This document shows, piece after piece, positions 33,027-42,147 of a DNA stretch of 64,000 bases. Under the pieces are notes generated by a model that was not told the DNA's origin, ran no database searches, and saw nothing but the letters and a program-made list of their open reading frames with translations. Every line of letters starts with the position of its first letter. The first letter of the stretch is position 1. Made by a program: the position numbers and the translations under genes. This DNA is from Bacillus sp. 1780r2a1 (GTDB taxonomy: Bacteria; Bacillota; Bacilli; Bacillales; Bacillaceae_H), in NCBI GenBank assembly GCA_024134725.1, contig CP099863.1, positions 3,903,258 through 3,967,257 on the forward strand. Reading direction: 5' to 3'.

Positions 33027-34322
33027 TTATAAATTGAAAAATCTAGGCAAAAACAAGCTGATTTGTGGAAAGTAAGTAACTAACAAAAGAATAATAAATA
33101 TTGATGCATAAAATGGCATAAGTGGTTTTATCACTTCTTCGATTTCTACTTTGGCGACCTTACATCCTACAAAGAGTGGACTTCCCACCGGAGGAGTAAT
33201 ACTCCCAATACAAAGATTAAACACCATCACAATTCCAAAATGAACAGGATCCATACCAATGTTCTCTACAACCGGTAATAGAATTGGGGTGAAAATTAAA
33301 ATTGCTGGTGTAACATCTATTCCAGTTCCCACAATTATCAAGATTAAGTTTATAATAAGTAAGACAAGAATAGGGTTATCGGTAATTTGTAAAATTCCAT
33401 CAGTAATTGCTGATGGAATACCTGCAAAAGTAAGTACTATAGACAAGACTGCAGAAGTTCCTATCATTAACATAATAACAGCTGTTATTTCTACCGTTTC
33501 TATTAGCATTTTAGGAAGCTGTTTAATTTGAAAATTTTTATAACACACAGATAAAAACCAAGCATATGCTACTGCTATCGCTGCTCCTTCAGTTGCTGTA
33601 AATACACCTGCAGTAATACCGCCAAGTACAATAATAACCAGTAATAAACTTGGTATTGCGTCAAGAAACACTTTAAACTTTTCACTAAATTTTACTTTTG
33701 AAGCAATTGGATAGTTATTCTTTTTGGCAATAAAGTAGGCAACAAGTATTAAAGATAATCCCCATAAAATCCCTGGTATGTAACCTGCCATAAATAATGC
33801 TGCTATCGATGTTCCACCACTAACTAAAGAGTAAATAATCATGAGGCTGCTTGGTGGAATAATCATGCCTGTTCCAGAGGAAGCAATATTTACAGCTGCC
33901 GAATATGCTCGATTATACCCTTCCTTTTCTTGTAACGGCGTCATAACCCTGCCAATAGCGGCGGCAGAAGCGGTAGAGGATCCTGAAATTGCACCGAATA
34001 ACATATTACCAAAAATATTTGTATGAGCTAATGAACCAGGTAATCGACCACTAAGCAACTTTGCAAAATTAATTAACCGTAGAGCAATACCTCCTGAATT
34101 CATAATAATACCTGATAATACAAAAAAAGGAATAGCTAATAATGAAAAGATATCAAGTCCCGTAACCATTTTTTGAGCAGCTGTAAAAATGGTTACTTCA
34201 AAAGGAAAGATTACTAACATTGTTATAATTGAGGAAGCTGCAATGCTAATTGAAATGGGGACCCCTAAAAATATGAGAAGAAAGGAAGTTACTAATAATA
34301 TAACGCCTACTTCTAAAGCCAT
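33027..34322 (-). CDS. TRAP transporter large permease (DctM type)
   Basis: Membrane subunit that couples sodium gradient to uptake in tripartite ATP-independent transporters. 431 residues, about 12 hydrophobic helices; family blocks GLDIFSLLAIPFFVLSG near 52, ISGSSTASAAAIG near 113, and SLMIIYSLVSGGTSIAALFM near 158. Of two ATGs, the one at 34322 is 9 bases from AAGGAG; the one at 34328 is only 3 away. Third gene of the P-Q-M operon. Confidence 0.94.
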   Translation of the reverse strand: MALEVGVILLVTSFLLIFLGVPISISIAASSIITMLVIFPFEVTIFTAAQKMVTGLDIFSLLAIPFFVLSGIIMNSGGIALRLINFAKLLSGRLPGSLAHTNIFGNMLFGAISGSSTASAAAIGRVMTPLQEKEGYNRAYSAAVNIASSGTGMIIPPSSLMIIYSLVSGGTSIAALFMAGYIPGILWGLSLILVAYFIAKKNNYPIASKVKFSEKFKVFLDAIPSLLLVIIVLGGITAGVFTATEGAAIAVAYAWFLSVCYKNFQIKQLPKMLIETVEITAVIMLMIGTSAVLSIVLTFAGIPSAITDGILQITDNPILVLLIINLILIIVGTGIDVTPAILIFTPILLPVVENIGMDPVHFGIVMVFNLCIGSITPPVGSPLFVGCKVAKVEIEEVIKPLMPFYASIFIILLLVTYFPQISLFLPRFFNL

Positions 34323-34367
34323 ATCCATTCACTCCTTTTTAAATTGAAAGAAAATATAAAATACTTT

Positions 34368-34880
34368 TTAAATATTCAGATTATTAATTTTATCCTTCTG
34401 TATATCTTTTGATTTCTGTTTATTAATGAACTCGTACAAACTTATAATGCTATATACAATTGTCAACGCTCCCGATAAAGGTAATGAAAGGTATACATAC
34501 CCCATAGAAATCCCTAATACTGGAGAAATTTGCCCCAATGTCATCATGACTACTTTTGTACCTCCTAAAACCATAACTATGGCAGCAAATAATATTAAAA
34601 CAAGTTCTATAAAAACATTGACTGCATAATGAGCTTTATTTGGGAGTCTCTTCACAAAGAACCCAATTGCTAGATGTCCTTTTCTTCCAAAAACATATGC
34701 TGTTCCCAACATAGATACCCATATTAACAAATAACGCAACAATTCTTCCGAAAATGTACTAGGTGAATTTAAAATATACCTTGAAAAAACTTGCCATATC
34801 ACTAAAAGAACCATTATTAACATTAAGGAACATGTAAAAAATGTGATTGATCCATCCAATATTTTCTTTATTTTTTGCAT
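34368..34880 (-). CDS. TRAP transporter small permease (DctQ type)
   Basis: Four-helix membrane partner of the DctM subunit. 170 residues; helices near 10-35, 45-65, 85-110 and 125-150, with the signature FSEELLRYLLIWVSMLGTA around residue 43. GGGGG lies 5 bases before the ATG. The substrate is decided by the binding protein upstream. Confidence 0.92.
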   Translation of the reverse strand: MQKIKKILDGSITFFTCSLMLIMVLLVIWQVFSRYILNSPSTFSEELLRYLLIWVSMLGTAYVFGRKGHLAIGFFVKRLPNKAHYAVNVFIELVLILFAAIVMVLGGTKVVMMTLGQISPVLGISMGYVYLSLPLSGALTIVYSIISLYEFINKQKSKDIQKDKINNLNI

Positions 34881-34962
34881 TTTATCCCCCTAAATCAAAG
34901 AATTTAAAAACTATATTGAAGAATGGATAACGTAAGTTGATTCAAAGACAAAAATCAATCTT

Positions 34963-35952
34963 CTACTTCTCAGCAACTTCCCTTATCTTCTTATAGTATT
35001 TTCTTGTAGATTCTTTTCTCTGAAATTCTATATGCAAGGGTTGAACAGCTTTTCGGAAAGAAGTTAGGTCAGGTTTATTAAAGTGAACACCATCTTTTCT
35101 GGCTTGTTCAATAGCTTTTTCAGTTTCTTTAGCCCAGATTTTCTTTTGAAATTCTGTAGATTGTTTTGCAGCCTCACTTATTGCCTCTTTCTGTTCTTGA
35201 TTTAACTTTTCCCATGTGTTTAAACTAATAATTAAAATATCTGGTACAATTGTATGCTCAGTATAAGTGAACTCTTTTGCTACTTCACTATGATTGGTAC
35301 TTATTAAATTTAATTCACTATTTTCTGCACCATCAATAACACCTTGTTGGAGTGCTGCGTACACCTCACCGTAAGCAATAGGAGTAGGTGAACCTTTTAG
35401 TAATTCAAGCATTTTAATTTGAGTGGCACTTGATTGTACCCGTATTTTTAAACCTTTTAAATCGTTTGGATGCATAATAGGTTTATTGCTTGTATATATA
35501 CTTCTTGCGCCAGCATCATAATAAGTTAAGCCTATGAACCCAACTTTTTTAGTAACTTGATACAATTCTTTGGCAATATTGCTATCCATTACTCTAAAAA
35601 AGTGTTCTTTATTATCAAATAAATAGGGTAGGCTAAAAATAGAATACGCTTCTGCGAAACTTTCTAACGAACCTCCTCCTATTTTAACTATGTCAATGGC
35701 ACCAGATTGCGTTAATTCAATAACCTCACGCTCTGAACCAAGCTGACTATTTGGATATATTTGAACTTTTAGAGATCCGTTTGTTTTCTCTTCTAGATCT
35801 TTTGAGAATTCAATCAACGCTCTATGCACAGGGTGATCTTCATTATGAGCATGAGCTAACTTTAGGACTGTGACATCTGAATCCTTAAGGTTTTTTTCAC
35901 CGCAACCTGTAAGCGCTATCATAATGAGAATTAACAAAAAAATTTTTTTCAT
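34963..35952 (-). CDS. TRAP transporter substrate-binding lipoprotein (DctP type)
   Basis: Extracellular binding protein delivering an organic or sugar acid to the DctQM permease. 329 residues; lipobox ALTGC (Cys17) in the signal peptide, so it is a membrane-anchored lipoprotein. The carboxylate-binding region is GLKIRVQSSATQIKMLELL near 168, with conserved Arg, then AYGEVYAALQQGVIDGAENS near 195. The GAENS text resembles binding proteins for sugar acids, but the ligand cannot be fixed by sight. A GGGAGGG ribosome site precedes it. No LacI operator was found upstream. Confidence 0.93.
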   Translation of the reverse strand: MKKIFLLILIMIALTGCGEKNLKDSDVTVLKLAHAHNEDHPVHRALIEFSKDLEEKTNGSLKVQIYPNSQLGSEREVIELTQSGAIDIVKIGGGSLESFAEAYSIFSLPYLFDNKEHFFRVMDSNIAKELYQVTKKVGFIGLTYYDAGARSIYTSNKPIMHPNDLKGLKIRVQSSATQIKMLELLKGSPTPIAYGEVYAALQQGVIDGAENSELNLISTNHSEVAKEFTYTEHTIVPDILIISLNTWEKLNQEQKEAISEAAKQSTEFQKKIWAKETEKAIEQARKDGVHFNKPDLTSFRKAVQPLHIEFQRKESTRKYYKKIREVAEK

Positions 35953-36303
35953 AAAATCCCTCCCTATAAAACAATTGAACTATAAAATACATATAGAAAC
36001 CTCTAATTTAAAAGGATTTTAAACTCGAATAACTTGCCATTTTATAAATTTTATGACTTGATGGATTCGTTAAGCTACACCAAAGTCTTAAAATTAAGAA
36101 TTTGACAAGTTATTCCTTCAGATAATAATTGATTTTATTAGTATCCAAATACATTAATTTAACTGTTACTTCCTTTTGCTTCTTTACGTTATTTTGATTT
36201 ATACAAAAGTCTAATATTTTTGGTTAATCTAAAATATTTGTCGTCTTTTTCGTTTAAGTTTACTAAAAATTAAATACTAATATTTTCAGATGAATTTGTA
36301 TTT
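35953..36303. other. Intergenic region with large nested inverted repeat
   Basis: 351 AT-rich bases between the CoA-transferase and dctP-type genes. At 36027-36036 GAATAACTTG is matched perfectly by CAAGTTATTC at 36106-36115. Inside these, ATTTTATGACTT and AAGTCTTAAAAT pair with one mismatch, giving an 89-nt folded element. No gene was seen. Confidence 0.55.
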
Positions 36304-37503
36304 TTAGAACTTGCTCTGTAATTTTTCACATTCTCGTATAAACCCTTTTTTACTGTATTCTTCAATTGTTTCTTGATCGTAACCAAGTTCCTTTAAAATT
36401 TCTTCTGTATGTTCGCCAAGTCGTGGTGGTAATTTTCTTAACTCTAAAGTTTCGCCATTATATCTCACTGGATGCGCAAGTAACCTTACTTTCCCTGCGG
36501 TAGGATGATTAAAATCAATAATACTCTTATTCCATTGTAATTGTGGATCAGACTCAACCTGTTCATAATCATTAACTAATGAACACCAAATTTCATTTAT
36601 TTGAAACAATTCATACCAATATTCTGTTGTATGTTTCTTTATATGTTGAGCTGTTCTAGCATTAATTTCTTCACGTTTATCAAATTGGTCATTCCTGTCC
36701 CATTCTAAAAACTTTTCATCATTAAACACTTTAGCTAGTTTATCTGTTGGTGTTAAAGACAAGCAAATATAACCATTTTGAGTCTCAAAAATACCATAAG
36801 GTGCTTGATGAAACCTCGATGAAATTCCTGACTGACTTCTATCGTATAGATTAAAGCCGTTTAAATGATAATTAAATGGTTCAATCTGTAGATCTAATGC
36901 AGCATTTAAAAGGTTGCTCTCTACTTTTTTTCCTTTGCTTGTAAAGGTACGCTCGTAGAGTGCACCAACTATTCCCAATGCTCCTAGAACTGCTGCATGT
37001 TGATCAATAATAGCACTACCAACCAAAGTAGGAGGCTGATCTTTTCCACCATTCAATTGAGCTAAACCACTCATTGCCTGAAGAAGAAGATCTTGGCCTG
37101 GACGATCTCGATAAGGACCGGTAGAACCAAAACCTGAGAACGAAGCATAAATTATGGAAGGATTTATTTTTAAAACATCTTCATACCCAAACCCTAGCCT
37201 TTCCATAACACCCGGTCGAAAATTTTCTACAATTACATCAGCCTCACGTATCATCTTAAAAATAATTTCCTTACCTTCATCCGTACGAATATCAAGGCTT
37301 AAACTACGTTGATTCCTACCCGCTAATAAATAAAATACACTTTCTTCATTCAGAAAAGCATTAATTCCTGACCAATGTCGTTCATAAGCTCCTTTAGGTG
37401 ATTCTATTTTAATAACATCTGCTCCCATATCAGCTAAGAATTGTACTGCAGACGGCCCCTGTAAGAAATGCGTAAAGCTTAAAACTTTAACATTTTGCAA
37501 CAT
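36304..37503 (-). CDS. CaiB/BaiF family III CoA-transferase
   Basis: Transfers CoA between carboxylic acids, activating the substrate acid without ATP. 399 residues. N-terminal block FLADMGADVIKIESPKG at 22, VENFRPGVMERLGFGYEDV at 92, and Asp167 in GSAIIDQHAA, at the place of the catalytic Asp169 of formyl-CoA transferase. GAGGGGA lies 7 bases upstream of the ATG. It probably activates the acid imported by the adjacent TRAP system, making an acyl-CoA that the acyl-CoA dehydrogenase at 42206 could oxidise (inference). Confidence 0.93.
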   Translation of the reverse strand: MLQNVKVLSFTHFLQGPSAVQFLADMGADVIKIESPKGAYERHWSGINAFLNEESVFYLLAGRNQRSLSLDIRTDEGKEIIFKMIREADVIVENFRPGVMERLGFGYEDVLKINPSIIYASFSGFGSTGPYRDRPGQDLLLQAMSGLAQLNGGKDQPPTLVGSAIIDQHAAVLGALGIVGALYERTFTSKGKKVESNLLNAALDLQIEPFNYHLNGFNLYDRSQSGISSRFHQAPYGIFETQNGYICLSLTPTDKLAKVFNDEKFLEWDRNDQFDKREEINARTAQHIKKHTTEYWYELFQINEIWCSLVNDYEQVESDPQLQWNKSIIDFNHPTAGKVRLLAHPVRYNGETLELRKLPPRLGEHTEEILKELGYDQETIEEYSKKGFIRECEKLQSKF

Positions 37504-37880
37504 ATTGTTATCCCCTCAAAATATATTTTCATTAACAAACATTTCATTGACTTTTCATTCGAATAAAATCTCAAAATAAAACATTATATTAATAAAATAT
37601 CTAACAAAAATAATGCCTAGCAGCCTAATTTGTGAATTAGTCATAAGGTATTGATACTAATGTTTAAAAATGTAACTAGGGTTTGAGTCTGAATATAAAT
37701 AGTTATACTTGGAGAATTGGTGATATAGCTATATCACCGACATTTAAATAATGAGCGTCTCGCCGACTAGCTTGATACATATCATGGTTCCACTAAATCT
37801 GTACAAAGTTTATGTTAGTTACACTCTAGAAATAAATGTAACTAATATAACCGCATTTGCCTCACTTATAAGGAAAAAGT
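37504..37880. other. Intergenic region with palindrome and interlocked repeats
   Basis: 377 bases upstream of the CoA-transferase. It contains the 20-bp perfect palindrome at 37719-37738 and the interlocking inverted repeats at 37815-37896, both listed separately. No gene was seen. Confidence 0.6.
37719..37738. promoter_or_regulatory. 20-bp perfect palindrome, operator candidate
   Basis: GGTGATATAG followed directly by its complement CTATATCACC, 216 bases upstream of the CoA-transferase start. With no loop it is more likely a dimeric repressor site than an RNA hairpin. No matching regulator is recognised in the window. Confidence 0.5.
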
Positions 37881-37896
37881 TCATTTATTTCTAGAG
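37815..37896. repeat. Interlocked inverted repeats
   Basis: CTCTAGAAATAAATG (37824-37838) is matched perfectly by CATTTATTTCTAGAG (37882-37896), and TTAGTTACA (37815-37823) by TGTAACTAA (37837-37845). The order of arms means the two helices cross, as in a pseudoknot, and share two bases. The right arm covers the 3' end of the Spo0E-like gene. Confidence 0.6.
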
Positions 37897-38072
37897 GAAA
37901 AAATAGGAATTTCATAAATTATATTTTGGAATATTGCGATTTTTATATCCAGTTGTTGACTAATATCAATCATTTCTGGGTCAGATAAATCTCTTTTCTT
38001 CGCTAATTCATACATATTTTGACGGCACTCATCTATACTCTCCATTAAATCTAATGCTCTCTTTATAATCAT
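37881..38072 (-). CDS. Spo0E-family aspartyl-phosphate phosphatase
   Basis: 63-residue protein of the Spo0E family, which dephosphorylates Spo0A-P and delays sporulation. It shows the two-helix hairpin ESIDECRQNMYELAKKRDLS and the signature SQQLD (usual form SQELD) at about 39-43. AAGGTG stands before the ATG. It lies between the CoA-transferase and DUF993 genes, in the same orientation. A metabolic island carrying a sporulation phosphatase is unusual, but such genes are common in Bacillus. Confidence 0.8.
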   Translation of the reverse strand: MIIKRALDLMESIDECRQNMYELAKKRDLSDPEMIDISQQLDIKIAIFQNIIYEIPIFSSRNK

Positions 38073-38148
38073 TAACTCATCACCTTTTTACTCTATTTAA
38101 TATGTTTAATTATGAAAGAGAATATATTCTGTTGTTCAACAGAAACCT

Positions 38149-39318
38149 TTATACAGAATTCGACACACCAGCAAGGTTAAGGAATGAATTCATTCGGTAT
38201 ACAGCAAATTCTGGATCCATTAATAATCCAGCTTGATCTGCAAGAACAAATAATTTTGCTAAATGTGGTACAGATCTGGCACTCTCCAGTCCTCCCAACA
38301 TACGGAAATGTTTCTGGTGCCCGTTCAAATAGGCTAAAAACACAATGCCGGTCTTATAGTAGTAGGTAGGCGCTTGGAAAATGTGGCGTGATAAAGGTAA
38401 TGTACTATCCAAAATAGCTCTATACTCTTGTTTATTACCTCGATCCAGAGCCTGAATTGCGGTCGATGCTGCCGGAGCAATCGCATCAAAAATACCTAAC
38501 AATGCATGACTATATCCAGTTTCATCTCCCTGGATTAACTCTGGATAATTAAAGTCGTCTCCTGTATACATTTTAACTCCTTTAGGCAAGATACGACGCA
38601 TTTCAATTTCACGCTGGGCATCAAGTAGAGATATTTTAATACCGTCCACTTTTTCTTTATTATCTCTAATGACATTTAGGCACACCTCCATCGCACTATT
38701 TAAATTCTTATAGCCCCAATAGCCTGAAAGTGAAGGATCAAATGCCTCTCCCAACCAATGAAGAATTACTGGTTTTTTAACTTGTTTTAAGATATCACTA
38801 TATACATCATAATAATCATCTGGGCTAGTTGCACATGCAGCAAGAGCTCGACTCGCCATTAATATAACTTGTCCCTCATACTTTTCAATAAACTCACATT
38901 GTTCTAGATATGCTTCCTTTACTTGAGACAATGTAATCCTTGAAATATTTTGAAGCTGATCTGTTCCCGCGCCGCAAGCAATTCCCCCTCTAACTGACTT
39001 TGCCTCTTGAAGAGAACGAGTAATTAATTCTCTTGTATTATTCCAGCCAAGACCCATTCCACGTTGTGCTGTATCCATGGCCTCTGCTACTCCTAAACCA
39101 AGTGACCAAAGGTATCTACGATAATTAAGAGTTCCTTCCCAATCAATCGCTGCTTCTTCCATAGGACTATTATCAATAAACGGATCACATACTACGTGTG
39201 CAGCTGAATACACAACTCTACTCTTTAATGGACTAGTTGGCTTTGGATAAAATTTAGGTTCACTAGTCTGGTAATTATAAACTTGTCCATTTTCATCTGG
39301 TAACATTAACTTAATCAT
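38149..39318 (-). CDS. DUF993 (dihydrodipicolinate-synthase-like TIM barrel) protein
   Basis: 389-residue protein of the DUF993 family, related in fold to class I aldolases of the dihydrodipicolinate synthase group; reaction unknown. Blocks seen: RVVYSAAHVVCDPF near 34, GLGVAEAMDTAQRGMGLGW near 75, GGIACGAGTDQL near 112, KPVILHWLGEAFDP near 188, and GIKISLLDA near 233 containing the Lys that could form a Schiff base. Last enzyme gene of the Gfo/Idh-MDR-cupin-DUF993 set, which suggests it cleaves an oxidised sugar-like intermediate. GAGGGGGC precedes the ATG. Confidence 0.88.
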   Translation of the reverse strand: MIKLMLPDENGQVYNYQTSEPKFYPKPTSPLKSRVVYSAAHVVCDPFIDNSPMEEAAIDWEGTLNYRRYLWSLGLGVAEAMDTAQRGMGLGWNNTRELITRSLQEAKSVRGGIACGAGTDQLQNISRITLSQVKEAYLEQCEFIEKYEGQVILMASRALAACATSPDDYYDVYSDILKQVKKPVILHWLGEAFDPSLSGYWGYKNLNSAMEVCLNVIRDNKEKVDGIKISLLDAQREIEMRRILPKGVKMYTGDDFNYPELIQGDETGYSHALLGIFDAIAPAASTAIQALDRGNKQEYRAILDSTLPLSRHIFQAPTYYYKTGIVFLAYLNGHQKHFRMLGGLESARSVPHLAKLFVLADQAGLLMDPEFAVYRMNSFLNLAGVSNSV

Positions 39319-39440
39319 AGTTGCCCCCTCAATATTGGTCTTCTTTGCTATTGTGCGACATTGCTAATGGATTTTTTTACTGACGCATATTTTATTATTA
39401 GTTTCACTCTCTTATTATTTCCAATATCTCTTTGTATGTT

Positions 39441-39815
39441 TTACTTTAACTTCCCTGTACGCTCTTGTTCCCAATGATCTACGATACCAGCAGGAGCATA
39501 TACATAGAGAATAGTTAAATCTTCTGTTCCTATATTTACAAGACTGTGTTCAATATTGGGCGGGATATATACTACACTAAAGCCTTCCACATTTTTTGTT
39601 TCTTGCCCAACCGTTATGATACCTTTTCCTGATAAGATAATATAAATTTCTTCATTCGAATGTGAGTGCAACGGGATTTTCCCATCAGGAAAAATAACTG
39701 AGTGACCCGTAACAAAGTGCTGTGCTTTTAAATCACCCTTCCCTACAAGTACCTTTGAATGACGTCCCGCTGGGAAAATTTCACCTTCAATATCTTCTAA
39801 CTTAATTAAATGCAC
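39441..39815 (-). CDS. Small cupin-domain protein
   Basis: 124-residue single-domain cupin. Metal-binding motif 1 is LHSHSNEEIYIILSGKG (two His and Glu) at about 50-66, and motif 2 is PPNIEHSLVNIG near 87. Such proteins are often sugar isomerases, lyases or sensors; reaction unknown. The start is a GTG with GGAGAG 8 bases upstream. It lies between the MDR dehydrogenase and DUF993 genes in the same operon. Confidence 0.87.
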   Translation of the reverse strand: MHLIKLEDIEGEIFPAGRHSKVLVGKGDLKAQHFVTGHSVIFPDGKIPLHSHSNEEIYIILSGKGIITVGQETKNVEGFSVVYIPPNIEHSLVNIGTEDLTILYVYAPAGIVDHWEQERTGKLK

Positions 39816-39866
39816 GTTATTTACTCTCCATTTCTACTTATTTAACTATCTATTAAATGCTCGAAA

Positions 39867-40961
39867 TTAAAACTCTATCGTAATTTTGTTGGCTTTACTT
39901 TCTTTGCTGTAAGCTATCTTCATTGCTTCTTGAATCTCTTTGAAAGGTACAATATGGTTAGTTATTGAGTCTAGTTTAAACCTTTTAGTCGCAATTAGAT
40001 TAATAGCGCGCTCCCAGACTCTTGCACTTGCTATATTTCCGTAAATCCTTAAATCCTTTGCAATAATCTGAGAGGTAGGTACTTCTGCATTCTCGTGATA
40101 TAATCCTAAAAGAGAAATTTGCCCACCTAAACTAGCTAACTTAATAGAGAGGTTAAGTAGTGATGGTACACCTGCAGCTTCAATTACAGCATTCACACCT
40201 TTCCCTTTAGTCTTATTAAAGATATATTTCTCTAAATCCTCACCTGTTAAGGAAGTAACATCGTCACACCCTCCGATAATTCCTTCACGCAGACGGCCAT
40301 GGTTTGTATCTACTCCAATAATGGTTGTGGCTCCCATGCTTTTTGCTAATTGGCATACCATTAATCCGATAGGTCCTAATCCAAAGACAAGAACACTTGC
40401 ACCCGTAATATTCTCAATCTTATCCAGAGAGTAAAGCGCAATAGTGAGTGGTTCCACTAAAGCCCCTTCTCTATAAGACATAGAGGAGGGAAGAAGATGA
40501 ACTCCCCTTTCAGGTATAGTCAAGTACTCCGCAAACGCCCCTGACTTCCCTATAATCCCCACTCTAATACGATCAGGGCACAAGTTATTCTTTCCCTGTA
40601 AGCAAAAGTTACATACACCACATCCGATATGACATTCTCCTGTAACACGATCTCCAACCTTTACCTTTTTAACTTTTCCGCCTACTCTTACTACTTCTCC
40701 AGACCATTCGTGCCCAGGAATAATAGGAAAAGATAGATTTCCTTCTTTTATATAGGAGATGCTGCCATCATAAATTTTCAAGTCTGTTCCACATATTCCA
40801 GCATATTTAACCTTAATGAGCACCTCATTTTCAGTTGGAATTGGGATTGGCATTTCAGTCATTTTTATTGAATGTGGTGCTATTACCTTCGCAGCCTTCA
40901 TTGTTTTCATATCCTCATCTCCCTTATTTTCCAAGTTGAATGAGAACGATATTTCTGCCAC
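39867..40961 (-). CDS. Zinc-dependent medium-chain alcohol/polyol dehydrogenase
   Basis: NAD(P)-dependent oxidation of an alcohol or sugar alcohol. Catalytic zinc ligands in YAGICGTDLKIYDG (Cys) and PGHEW (His, Glu); structural zinc Cys cluster CHIGCGVCNFCLQGKNNLC; dinucleotide fold VLVFGLGPIGLMVCQLAK. The family resembles sorbitol and threonine dehydrogenases. Two starts are plausible in one frame: a GTG at 40961 with AGGGAGG 8 bases upstream (364 residues), and an ATG at 40910 with AAGGGAG 8 bases upstream (347 residues), the latter matching the usual family N-terminus MKAAK. Confidence 0.92.
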   Translation of the reverse strand: MAEISFSFNLENKGDEDMKTMKAAKVIAPHSIKMTEMPIPIPTENEVLIKVKYAGICGTDLKIYDGSISYIKEGNLSFPIIPGHEWSGEVVRVGGKVKKVKVGDRVTGECHIGCGVCNFCLQGKNNLCPDRIRVGIIGKSGAFAEYLTIPERGVHLLPSSMSYREGALVEPLTIALYSLDKIENITGASVLVFGLGPIGLMVCQLAKSMGATTIIGVDTNHGRLREGIIGGCDDVTSLTGEDLEKYIFNKTKGKGVNAVIEAAGVPSLLNLSIKLASLGGQISLLGLYHENAEVPTSQIIAKDLRIYGNIASARVWERAINLIATKRFKLDSITNHIVPFKEIQEAMKIAYSKESKANKITIEF

Positions 40962-40974
40962 TAGCAGAACCTCC

Positions 40975-42015
40975 CTATACTCCCTTTATCAACTCATGCA
41001 ATTTGACTTCCTCTCCAGATTCGGAAGACTTATTAATTGCATGAAGAAGCTGAAATGCTTTTCTTGCTTCTTCACTTGTCACAAGGGGCTTTCTTCCTTG
41101 GTCAAGAGCTTCTAGAAAATCTTGATATTGAGCTCCAATCGATTGAATAGAAACCTGTCCAGGATCAGCAACTGTTTCTTTTTTATCTGTAACTAATACC
41201 TTCTCATGTTTGTCTAACTTTGATTGATAAAACACTACTTCATCACCTTCAATTGTTAATGACCCTTCTGTACCAAGGATATCCAATCTTGCTGGGTAAC
41301 CAGGGAAAGCACTTGTAGTGGCACTAATAACTCCTAAGCTCCCACTCTGAAACTTAAGACAAGCCATTGCCGTATCCTCTACATCAATCGTTTGATGAAA
41401 AATTCGGTCAGTATAGGCTTTTACTGAGTCTACTTCCCCCATTATCCAAAGCATAAGATCAATTGTATGAATAGCTTGGATAGCAAGTACTCCTCCGCCT
41501 GCTAATTCTCTAAACCCTCTCCACGAATCATAGTAATTAGGATCTCGGTACCAGTTTACGATACAATTAGTACCAATAACTCTTCCAAGTTTCCCACCTT
41601 TAATTTTATCTCTTAAAAAAGTAGTAGCTTGATCAAAACGATGTTGGGATATAACTGAAAAAAGTATTCCACTTTGCTCACATAATTTAATGTAAGTATC
41701 AATTTTTTCTAAACTTGTACCAATTGGTTTTTCTGCCAAAATATTTTTTTTATATCGCACACATAATTGTATTAAATCATTATGATACCCAGGCGGTGTT
41801 AGTAAAACTACAACTTGTATGTCCGGGTCAGAAATTAGCTCTAGATTGTTACTATATACCTTACATCCATATTGTTGAGACACACTTTTGGCTTTTTTAG
41901 AATCATGGTCTGCTACACCAATTAACTTCATAAGATGATTAGCTTGAATTGCTTCAAAGTGTGCTTTTGAAATTGTACCGCACCCTATTACTCCAACATT
42001 TACAATTTTCGACAT
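40975..42015 (-). CDS. Gfo/Idh/MocA-family oxidoreductase
   Basis: NAD(P)-dependent dehydrogenase acting on a sugar, inositol or similar ring hydroxyl. 346 residues; N-terminal Rossmann fold VGVIGCGTISKAHFEA, catalytic EKP motif (ILAEKPIGTS near 96), and GGGVLAIQAIHTIDLMLW near 170, where the His is typical. GAGGGAGA before the ATG at 42015 decides the start over the earlier ATG. First gene of its operon: LacI operator at 42148 and a cre-like site at 42082 lie upstream. Confidence 0.93.
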   Translation of the reverse strand: MSKIVNVGVIGCGTISKAHFEAIQANHLMKLIGVADHDSKKAKSVSQQYGCKVYSNNLELISDPDIQVVVLLTPPGYHNDLIQLCVRYKKNILAEKPIGTSLEKIDTYIKLCEQSGILFSVISQHRFDQATTFLRDKIKGGKLGRVIGTNCIVNWYRDPNYYDSWRGFRELAGGGVLAIQAIHTIDLMLWIMGEVDSVKAYTDRIFHQTIDVEDTAMACLKFQSGSLGVISATTSAFPGYPARLDILGTEGSLTIEGDEVVFYQSKLDKHEKVLVTDKKETVADPGQVSIQSIGAQYQDFLEALDQGRKPLVTSEEARKAFQLLHAINKSSESGEEVKLHELIKGV

Positions 42016-42081
42016 TATATCTCCCTCATTCACTTCCATCTTCTTGTTATAGCCTTAAAATGAAGCTTATATCTTATAAAC

Positions 42082-42095
42082 TGAAACCGTTTTAC
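42082..42095. promoter_or_regulatory. Candidate cre (CcpA) site upstream of Gfo/Idh gene
   Basis: TGAAACCGTTTTAC agrees with the cre consensus TGWAANCGNTNWCA at 12 of 14 positions; it lies 67 bases before the start codon. Confidence 0.4.
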
Positions 42096-42147
42096 TATTA
42101 TTTTAATCTTTATTCACTTATATATTTTAATAATTATTATTTAAAAT

